From Candidatus Altarchaeales archaeon (GTDB lineage Archaea > Altiarchaeota > Altiarchaeia > IMC4 > QMZM01), in NCBI GenBank assembly GCA_003663115.1, contig QMZJ01000016.1, positions 1 through 13,684 of the forward strand: 13,684 nt of DNA, read 5' to 3'. A program made the position numbers and the translations under genes. Shown here one piece after another: positions 1 through 4,776 of the stretch. The notes under the pieces are model-generated. The model saw nothing but the letters and a program-made list of their open reading frames with translations. It made no database searches and was not told the origin of the DNA. Position 1 is the stretch's first letter, and each line of letters begins with the position of its first letter.

Positions 1-777
1 CACCCGTTCTGGCACGCCGGAAAGAGGAGAAACGCAGACGGTGACGAAGATTCAATAATGCTCATCCTGGACACATTGCTAAATTTCTCAAGAAAATATC
101 TCCCCGAGGAGAGGGGTGGGAAGATGGATGCCCCCCTCGTTATAACCACGATCCTCGATCCGAAGGAGATCGATGACGAAGCCCACAAGATGGAGATCGT
201 TGACAGGTATCCATTGGAGTTCTATGAAAAAACCTGGCAGCGGGTAAATCCATCCGATATTAACATCCCCACCGTTAGTTCAATCTTAGATAAAAACCCA
301 TACTCCGGTCTCAAATTTACTCATGAGAGTTCAGACATAACTGGATCCGTTCTCAAATCAAAATACGTAACCCTAAGGACAATGAGAGAAAAGGTTGATG
401 CACAGCTAAGGGTTGCGGAGAAGATAAGGGCAATTGATGAGGCGAGGGTAGCCGAGTTGGTTATAAATTCTCATTTTCTCCGAGACATATATGGAAATCT
501 ACGCGCTTTTTCGAGACAGAAATTCCGATGCGTGAAATGCAATGCATCCTACCGGAGGATCCCACTGGTTGGAAAGTGTACCAGATGTGGTGGAAAGCTC
601 CTTTTAACGGTTTCTGAGAATACAGTTAGAAAATATTTAGACATATCCCTAGATTTGGTCGATAGGTACAACATATCGAGTTATCTAAAACAGAGACTAC
701 AGCTTTTGCAAAGAGAGATAGACTCCGTTTTCACGAACGAATTGTCCAGGCAGGTAAGCCTGTCAGATTTTATGTAG
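1..777 (+). CDS. polC: DNA polymerase II (family D) large subunit DP2, C-terminal part (5' end outside window)
   Basis: This is the catalytic large subunit of the archaeal replicative polymerase PolD. The frame is open from base 1, so the gene starts upstream of the window and the last 258 residues are seen. The visible part opens with HPFWHAGKRRNADGDEDS, which contains the DGDED acidic motif known to hold the catalytic aspartates of PolD. No intein interrupts it, although this region is an intein site in some archaea. Further on, FRCVKCNASYRRI...GKCTRCGG (about residues 177-201 of the visible part) is a CxxC/CxxC zinc-binding module. The protein ends in QVSLSDFM, which fits a C-terminal PCNA-interacting (PIP) box of the form QxxLxxF. 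The fragment runs to a TAG stop at 775-777. The DP1 exonuclease subunit gene is not in the window. Identification is secure because of the motif order and the C-terminal layout. Confidence 0.96.
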   Translation, partial: HPFWHAGKRRNADGDEDSIMLILDTLLNFSRKYLPEERGGKMDAPLVITTILDPKEIDDEAHKMEIVDRYPLEFYEKTWQRVNPSDINIPTVSSILDKNPYSGLKFTHESSDITGSVLKSKYVTLRTMREKVDAQLRVAEKIRAIDEARVAELVINSHFLRDIYGNLRAFSRQKFRCVKCNASYRRIPLVGKCTRCGGKLLLTVSENTVRKYLDISLDLVDRYNISSYLKQRLQLLQREIDSVFTNELSRQVSLSDFM

Positions 778-794
778 CTCGCTAAATCTCCTCC

Positions 795-803
795 CTTTAT
801 AAC
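795..803 (+). promoter_or_regulatory. Candidate TATA box upstream of the fbp aldolase/phosphatase gene
   Basis: The short intergenic stretch 778-858 is AT-rich. CTTTATAAC at 795-803 would put transcription start near 826, giving a leader of about 30 bases. A second AT-rich site at 831-840 (AAATTAAATA) would instead give a nearly leaderless transcript. The sequence does not decide between them, and no strong Shine-Dalgarno site precedes the start codon. Confidence 0.35.
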
Positions 804-858
804 TTCCCACTCTAATAATTAATATCTTCTAAATTAAATACAATGGTTAATGATTAAA

Positions 859-1947
859 ATGAAAACGACGGTAAGTTTGATAAAGGCAGATATAGGAAGT
901 ATTGGTGGACACATAAGGACCTCGGATGAGATTTTAGACTTGTGTAAGAAAAAGCTTCAGGAAGAGAAGGGAAAACTGTTGATCGATTTTTATGTCACCC
1001 GCTGTGGTGACGACGTAGAGCTCTTGATGACACACGAAAGTGGCGTGGATGCGAAGGAGATACATTCATTGGCCTGGGATACCTTCAAGGAAGGAGCGGA
1101 GCTTGCGAAGGAGCAGGGTTTATATGGAGCGGGACAGGATCTTCTGTCTGACGCATTTTCTGGAAACGTCAGGGGGATGGGCCCGGGTATCTGTGAAATG
1201 GAATTTGAGGAAAGACCAGCAGAGGTTATCATTGCCTTTATGGCGGATAAGACGGAAGCCTCTGCCTTTAACCTTCCATTGTATGAGATGTTCGCCAACC
1301 CCTTCAATACGGCGGGATTGGTTCTCGACCCCAAACTGCATGATGGTTTTAAATTTGAGGTACACGATGTGAAGGGCAGTAGAAAGATAATCCTGGATAC
1401 CCCGGAGGAGTCCTATGATCTGCTGGCATTAATCGGTCTAACTGATATATACGCAGTAAAACGCGTTTACAGGAAATCGGGGGAGATCAGCGCTGTTGCA
1501 AGTACGGAGAAGGTCAATATGATCGCTGGCAGATACGTTGGAAAGGATGATCCGGCTATGTTAGTCAGGGCGCAGTCTGGCTATCCCGCAACTGGCGAGA
1601 TAGTGAATCCCTTTGCAAGACCCTTCTTCATCGCTGGATGGATGCGAGGGAGTCACAGGGGGCCAATAATGCCCGTAGCCGAGAAGGATGCAAATCCCTC
1701 CAGATTTGACGGTCCCCCGAGGATAATCTGTCTCTCATTCTCAATGAAGAACGGGGTTTTAAGCACCCCGGTGGATGTCTTCAGTGATGTCTCCTTCGAC
1801 AATGCAAGAAGACAGGCGAATGAGATGGCAGACTACATGAGAAGACATGGACCATTCCAGCCTCATCTACTTCCTCCGGGGGAAATGGAGTATACTACCT
1901 TGCCAGAGGTAATGAAGAAATTAGAGAGCAGGTTTGAGAAATTGTAA
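859..1947 (+). CDS. fbp: Fructose-1,6-bisphosphate aldolase/phosphatase (bifunctional, archaeal type)
   Basis: This single-domain enzyme condenses dihydroxyacetone phosphate with glyceraldehyde 3-phosphate and then dephosphorylates the product to fructose 6-phosphate, pulling carbon irreversibly toward gluconeogenesis in the cytoplasm. At 362 residues it has the family's usual length. I chose the ATG at 859 over the in-frame ATG at 850 because it places Asp11 and His18 (KADIGSIGGH) at their known family positions. Other family landmarks are the metal-binding pair CGDD (Asp51, Asp52), the MADK segment (Asp130, Lys131), and GRYVGKDDP with the Schiff-base lysine Lys229, Tyr226 and Asp230/Asp231. 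The C-terminal tyrosine lies in MEYTTLP (Tyr345). All expected catalytic elements are present. The gene stands alone on its strand between polC and the convergent TBP gene, and its presence implies an autotrophic or gluconeogenic lifestyle. Confidence 0.96.
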   Translation: MKTTVSLIKADIGSIGGHIRTSDEILDLCKKKLQEEKGKLLIDFYVTRCGDDVELLMTHESGVDAKEIHSLAWDTFKEGAELAKEQGLYGAGQDLLSDAFSGNVRGMGPGICEMEFEERPAEVIIAFMADKTEASAFNLPLYEMFANPFNTAGLVLDPKLHDGFKFEVHDVKGSRKIILDTPEESYDLLALIGLTDIYAVKRVYRKSGEISAVASTEKVNMIAGRYVGKDDPAMLVRAQSGYPATGEIVNPFARPFFIAGWMRGSHRGPIMPVAEKDANPSRFDGPPRIICLSFSMKNGVLSTPVDVFSDVSFDNARRQANEMADYMRRHGPFQPHLLPPGEMEYTTLPEVMKKLESRFEKL

Positions 1948-1957
1948 AGATCCGGGC

Positions 1958-1974
1958 GGGGCCAGTGATGCCCC
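1958..1974. terminator. Candidate hairpin between convergent fbp and TBP genes
   Basis: GGGGC (1958-1962) and GCCCC (1970-1974) form a perfect 5-bp GC stem with a 7-base loop in the 37-bp gap between two convergent genes. A short T-run (1982-1985) follows on the + strand. The position suits a shared transcription end, but archaeal termination depends mainly on T-tracts and the tract here is short, so the call is weak. Confidence 0.3.
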
Positions 1975-1984
1975 ACTCCAGCTT

Positions 1985-2524
1985 TTACCCTATAACTGCA
2001 TTCGTTTTCTTTATTATGTCTCTCGTCATCTCTGCTGCTATGTCTGCATCCCGCTGGGTTTTTGCCCCCGTAACGATGATCTTTCCGGACCTGAAGATGA
2101 GCATTACAGTCTTTGGTTCGTCCAGTCTGAAGATTAAACCGGGAAACTGCTCTGGTTCATATTCGGTGTTTTCACACTCTATCGCCAATACATCCAGATT
2201 TACCCTGAAATTCAGATTGGAGGATGCCACAATATTCTGAATCTCGATCTTTGGTTTAGCCGCCATTATAATACCTGCTTTTCTGAATTTCTTCAATAAT
2301 TTCTGTACCCCCATCTCAATATCCTCTCTGGATCTGGCACCGCTGCATATTACCTTTCCCGTACGGAATATCAACATGGCGAGTTTCGGCTGACTCGTCC
2401 TGAAGATAACCCCTGGAAACCTCTTGGGGTTTTCTATCCCCTCTACGGAACTTGCAAACTCCTCCAGATCTATATCCTGTCCCAGGAGTATAGAGGAAAC
2501 TATATTTTCGATTTTTGCCTTCAT
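1985..2524 (-). CDS. tbp: TATA-box-binding protein (TBP)
   Basis: This general transcription factor binds the TATA box and recruits TFB and RNA polymerase. From the ATG at 2524 it is 179 residues long, the usual archaeal size. It consists of two imperfect repeats of about 90 residues (about 3-88 and 92-178), the pseudo-symmetric saddle. Paired landmarks are IENIVSS/IQNIVAS, RFPGVIFR/QFPGLIFR and LIFRTGKVICSGA/LIFRSGKIIVTGA. They include the phenylalanines that intercalate into DNA (Phe36/Phe41 and Phe127/Phe132, with Phe53 and Phe144). A longer frame with GTG at 2548 is open, but TBPs normally begin a few residues before this first strand, so the ATG is preferred. The gene diverges from the Kef antiporter gene. 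No convincing TATA box lies close to the start; the nearest minus-strand candidates are in the duplicated region around 2650 and 2715, which would give a leader of more than 100 bases containing the 2596-2614 hairpin. Confidence 0.96.
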   Translation of the reverse strand: MKAKIENIVSSILLGQDIDLEEFASSVEGIENPKRFPGVIFRTSQPKLAMLIFRTGKVICSGARSREDIEMGVQKLLKKFRKAGIIMAAKPKIEIQNIVASSNLNFRVNLDVLAIECENTEYEPEQFPGLIFRLDEPKTVMLIFRSGKIIVTGAKTQRDADIAAEMTRDIIKKTNAVIG

Positions 2525-2595
2525 TTTAACCGAATAGAAGGGTTTCACCCCTTTCTAAACCCCTGGAATTTGGAGCTACAGCTTCACTGTACTGC

Positions 2596-2614
2596 CCGAC
2601 AACAAAGTTGTCGG
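2596..2614. promoter_or_regulatory. Perfect 8-bp inverted repeat with AAA loop (hairpin or operator) in the TBP/Kef divergent region
   Basis: CCGACAAC (2596-2603), AAA, GTTGTCGG (2607-2614) is a perfect palindrome with a 3-base spacer. It sits about 70 bp upstream of the TBP start codon and is GC-richer than its surroundings. It could be a protein-binding dyad or a stem-loop in a long TBP leader. No U-tract follows on either strand, so a terminator is unlikely. Confidence 0.5.
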
Positions 2615-2640
2615 TTGCAGAGCAAAATTCAAACTCAGGG

Positions 2641-2687
2641 GTTACAGTATAATATATTCTTCACGGTTATTAAAATACCGATGTATA
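2641..2687. repeat. 47-bp direct repeat, copy 1
   Basis: This copy is identical to 2706-2752. It begins GTTACAGTATAATATATTC and contains the imperfect dyad CGGTTATTAAAATACCG (2664-2680) plus AT-rich stretches that resemble TATA boxes on both strands. It is preceded by TCAGGG, which also occurs after it (2688-2693), so the duplicated unit is really about 53 bp (2635-2687). Downstream of this copy the sequence diverges (TATATCAGG), so it lacks the TATAAATA that follows copy 2. Confidence 0.9.
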
Positions 2688-2705
2688 TCAGGGGTTACAG
2701 TATAA

Positions 2706-2752
2706 GTTACAGTATAATATATTCTTCACGGTTATTAAAATACCGATGTATA
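2706..2752. repeat. 47-bp direct repeat, copy 2
   Basis: This is a perfect copy of 2641-2687, offset by 65 bp. Immediately before it (2694-2705) is a further partial copy, GTTACAGTATAA, so this 12-bp motif occurs three times, twice in direct tandem. The 3' edge of copy 2 runs into the TATAAATA box that probably drives the Kef antiporter gene. The pattern suggests a recent tandem duplication with a secondary slippage in a divergent promoter region. Confidence 0.9.
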
Positions 2753-2756
2753 AATA
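2749..2756 (+). promoter_or_regulatory. TATA box for the Kef antiporter gene
   Basis: TATAAATA at 2749-2756 is a near-ideal archaeal TATA element. The expected start of transcription, about 26 bp downstream of its centre, is near 2779. That would leave the in-frame ATG at 2777 untranscribed or at the very tip of the transcript, and give a leader of about 40 bases to the ATG at 2819, which has its own ribosome binding site. Confidence 0.55.
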
Positions 2757-2818
2757 AGGATGATTGTCCAAATTATATGACACCACAAGTTAAAATGGCA
2801 ATCGGAGGAATCGAGGGT

Positions 2819-4597
2819 ATGCTCCTTTTGTGGGACATAGGTCTCATCATATTGGTATCGACAGTATTTGCATTTTTCGCCAGGGTATTCAGACAACCAT
2901 TGATTTTAGCCTATGTTTTAGCGGGGATCGTGATAGGTCCGTTTGGACCCTTCCCCCTGATTACGAACAAGGACATAATAACAACACTTGCGGAGTTGGG
3001 AATTACCTTTCTGTTGTTCATGGTTGGTCTGGAATTGGATATTAAACGATTAAAAGATGTCGGTAAGGTCTCTGCGGGATGTGGTCTGGGACAGATAATA
3101 ATAACATTCATCTTCGGATTTTTATTGGCCAGTCTACTCGGATTTTCCCAACTGGAATCATTCTATATCGCCTTTGCCCTGACGATCAGCAGTACAATGA
3201 TCGTTGTTAAACTCCTGTCCGACAAAGGCGAATTATATACCTTACACGGAAAGATCGTTTTGGGAACCCTTTTGATTCAGGATGTGGTGACGATTATGGC
3301 ATTAGCCATTCTAGCTACATTGGATGTCTTCTCGGTATCTTCTTTCTTTGTGTCTATACTGACTGGGTTTGGTTTGGTTTTTATTGCCATAGTCAGTGGA
3401 AGATTCATACTACCGCCATTTCTCAGGTTTGCCGCAGAATCCGTCGAGCTGTTGTTCTTAACTGCACTGGCCTGGTGCTTCGTCTTTTCGGCATTTTCTT
3501 ATCTGGCATTTTCCCATCTCCTCGGTCTTGATGCAACATCACTTCTTACAGTTGGGGCATTCCTCGCCGGGGTGAGTCTGGCGTCTTTTCCATACAACCT
3601 GGAGATAGTGGGTAGAATAAGATCGCTGAAAGACTTCTTTGCAACGATATTCTTCGTATCCCTGGGAATGCAGGTCCCCTTACAAATTCCCTTAATTCAA
3701 CCGGTGCTTATATTCTCTTTGTTCGTTTTAATCGGAACACCCCTGATTATGATGACGATATCCAGCCTGTTTGGATACGGAAAGAGGACATCCCTTTTGA
3801 CCGCACTTTCACTGGCCCAGATATCCGAATTCTCATTTATTCTCGCAACGGAGGGTATCTCTCTTGGGCATATAAGCTCTGATGTATTCTCTCTGATAAT
3901 ATGGATTGCGTTGGTAACGATCACTGTAAGTTCCTATTTCATAATTCACAGCGATCAGATCTATACCCGACTATTACCCTCTCTGAAAATATTTGAGAAG
4001 ATTTCAAAGGGCAGGGAACTGGAGGGCATACCAAAAAAGTCAGAGAGACACGTAATAGTTTTTGGCTGTCACAGGATGGGCAGCGTTATCATTAAAACGC
4101 TCCAGGACATGAAAAGAGATTTTCTGGTCGTGGACATCAATCCCGAGATCATTAAATCACTGATGGAACAGAGGATCCCCTCCATCTATGGGGACATGGG
4201 GGACATCGAGATCCTGGAGAGAATTAATCTGAGAGATGCGGACGTGGTGATCTCAACGATCCCCCACCTCAATGACAACCTTCTGATGATAAAAGAAACA
4301 AGAAAGCGCAACCCAGATGCCCTGATCATTATTACTGCGAGTAATACAGATAACGCACTTACACTCTATAACGCTGGTGCAGATTATGTCATACTCCCGA
4401 ATATGCTCGGTGGTGAACGGGTTTCCGAGTTTCTCAGGGATTATATGTTCAGTAAAGAGGAATTTAAGAGCATAAAGAAAAAGCACATCCTACAGCTGGA
4501 AAACCAAAGGAGACTGGAATTATTGACGAGTTATGAGCCCTCATTCCTCGGAGTGTTGGAGAGAAAATTCAATCACAACAGGGGAGGTAAGCTATAA
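2819..4597 (+). CDS. Kef-type cation/proton antiporter (CPA2 family) with C-terminal RCK/TrkA-N domain
   Basis: This membrane protein exchanges K+ or Na+ for protons, with a cytoplasmic nucleotide-sensing domain. Residues 1-375 form about 12 hydrophobic helices typical of PF00999, including GLELDIKRL, ISSTMIVVKLLSDKGE and the ion-site pair Gln-Asp in LLIQDVVTIM. Residues 410-535 are a Rossmann-type RCK_N domain (HVIVFGCHRMGSVI, then VVDINPE and IYGDMGD). The second glycine of the usual GxGxxG loop is a histidine (GCHRMG), so nucleotide preference could differ. There is no clear TrkA-C domain, only about 60 polar residues to the end. I chose the ATG at 2819 because GGAGG (2804-2808) lies 10 bases upstream and the membrane segment starts at once. 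The frame stays open back to about 2570, but that stretch is the duplicated non-coding DNA. Its last ten codons lie inside a 35-bp repeat found again at 4742-4776. The transported ion cannot be read from the sequence. Confidence 0.92.
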   Translation: MLLLWDIGLIILVSTVFAFFARVFRQPLILAYVLAGIVIGPFGPFPLITNKDIITTLAELGITFLLFMVGLELDIKRLKDVGKVSAGCGLGQIIITFIFGFLLASLLGFSQLESFYIAFALTISSTMIVVKLLSDKGELYTLHGKIVLGTLLIQDVVTIMALAILATLDVFSVSSFFVSILTGFGLVFIAIVSGRFILPPFLRFAAESVELLFLTALAWCFVFSAFSYLAFSHLLGLDATSLLTVGAFLAGVSLASFPYNLEIVGRIRSLKDFFATIFFVSLGMQVPLQIPLIQPVLIFSLFVLIGTPLIMMTISSLFGYGKRTSLLTALSLAQISEFSFILATEGISLGHISSDVFSLIIWIALVTITVSSYFIIHSDQIYTRLLPSLKIFEKISKGRELEGIPKKSERHVIVFGCHRMGSVIIKTLQDMKRDFLVVDINPEIIKSLMEQRIPSIYGDMGDIEILERINLRDADVVISTIPHLNDNLLMIKETRKRNPDALIIITASNTDNALTLYNAGADYVILPNMLGGERVSEFLRDYMFSKEEFKSIKKKHILQLENQRRLELLTSYEPSFLGVLERKFNHNRGGKL

Positions 4598-4600
4598 CTC
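4566..4600. repeat. 35-bp direct repeat, copy 1 (spans the Kef gene stop codon)
   Basis: This is a perfect match to 4742-4776, offset by 176 bp. It encodes the final residues FNHNRGGKL and the TAA stop of the Kef antiporter, plus three bases. The two copies directly bracket the hairpin block 4601-4741. Confidence 0.95.
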
Positions 4601-4741
4601 CTTTAGAAACCGAGCATCGGTTTACGCTGGGTGTGACGTGTGTAGGAACCTGGCCTCCACACATGTCTGAGCCGTGGGCTCAGTCACTTAAAGGAGGTAT
4701 TTCGAAGAAATACCTACTGATGGCTAACCTTTCTGAAGGTT
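4601..4741. mobile_element. 141-bp hairpin-array insertion bracketed by 35-bp direct repeats; possible small mobile element or structured RNA
   Basis: No coding potential was found. The block holds five stem-loops in a row. They are AAACCGA-GCA-TCGGTTT (4607-4623); a 9-bp stem with one G-T pair (4635-4643 with 4659-4667); TGAGCC-GTG-GGCTCA (4668-4682); a 9-bp stem with GAA loop (4695-4715); and TAACCTT-TCTG-AAGGTTA (4725-4742). Three have three-base loops. GTGAC (4633-4637) can also pair with GTCAC (4683-4687), which would enclose stems 2 and 3 in a three-way junction. Its edges are imperfect inverted repeats: CCTTTAGAAA (4600-4609) against the complement of 4730-4739 (CCTTCAGAAA), 9 of 10 matching. 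The flanking 35-bp repeat carries the ends of both convergent genes, so the block looks inserted into a junction where both genes stayed intact. Whether it moves, is transcribed, or is simply a duplication product is not known. Confidence 0.45.
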
Positions 4742-4776
4742 AATTCAATCACAACAGGGGAGGTAAGCTATAACTC
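4742..4776. repeat. 35-bp direct repeat, copy 2 (contains the end of the surface-protein gene)
   Basis: This is a perfect copy of 4566-4600. On the minus strand its last nine bases (4768-4776) encode the final Glu-Leu and TAG stop of the propeller/TPR protein gene. If the block 4601-4741 and one repeat copy are removed, the two convergent genes would overlap tail to tail by 6 bp (bases equivalent to 4768-4773). Confidence 0.95.

Noticed and set aside
990..1334. Overlapping frames inside the fbp gene on both strands
   Set aside because: They lie wholly within a highly conserved enzyme gene, have no recognisable domains, and are shadows of its codon pattern.
2525..2548. GTG start at 2548 adding eight residues to TBP
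   Set aside because: The ATG at 2524 gives the usual TBP N-terminus directly before the first strand; no ribosome binding site favours the GTG.
2558..2643. AACCCCTG/CAGGGGTT 8-bp inverted repeat around the TBP upstream region
   Set aside because: The arms match, but CAGGGGTT also occurs at 2689-2696 as part of the duplication and the 70-bp spacing is wide, so I see no support for a functional terminal repeat.
2641..2752. CRISPR array
   Set aside because: There are only two full repeat units, with a spacer-like gap of 18 bp that is itself made of repeat pieces. It is a tandem duplication in an intergenic region, and no cas genes are present.
2570..2818. N-terminal extension of the Kef antiporter frame by about 83 residues
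   Set aside because: The stretch crosses the 47-bp duplicated DNA and the TATAAATA box, has no family similarity, and a clear GGAGG site precedes the ATG at 2819 where the first membrane helix begins.
4601..4741. tRNA or C/D box guide RNA
   Set aside because: There is no T-loop or anticodon-arm pattern and no RUGAUGA/CUGA box pair. The hairpins are a linear array rather than a cloverleaf.
4725..4742. Rho-independent-style terminator for the convergent genes
   Set aside because: The last hairpin is not followed by a T-tract on either strand, and it is one of five similar hairpins.
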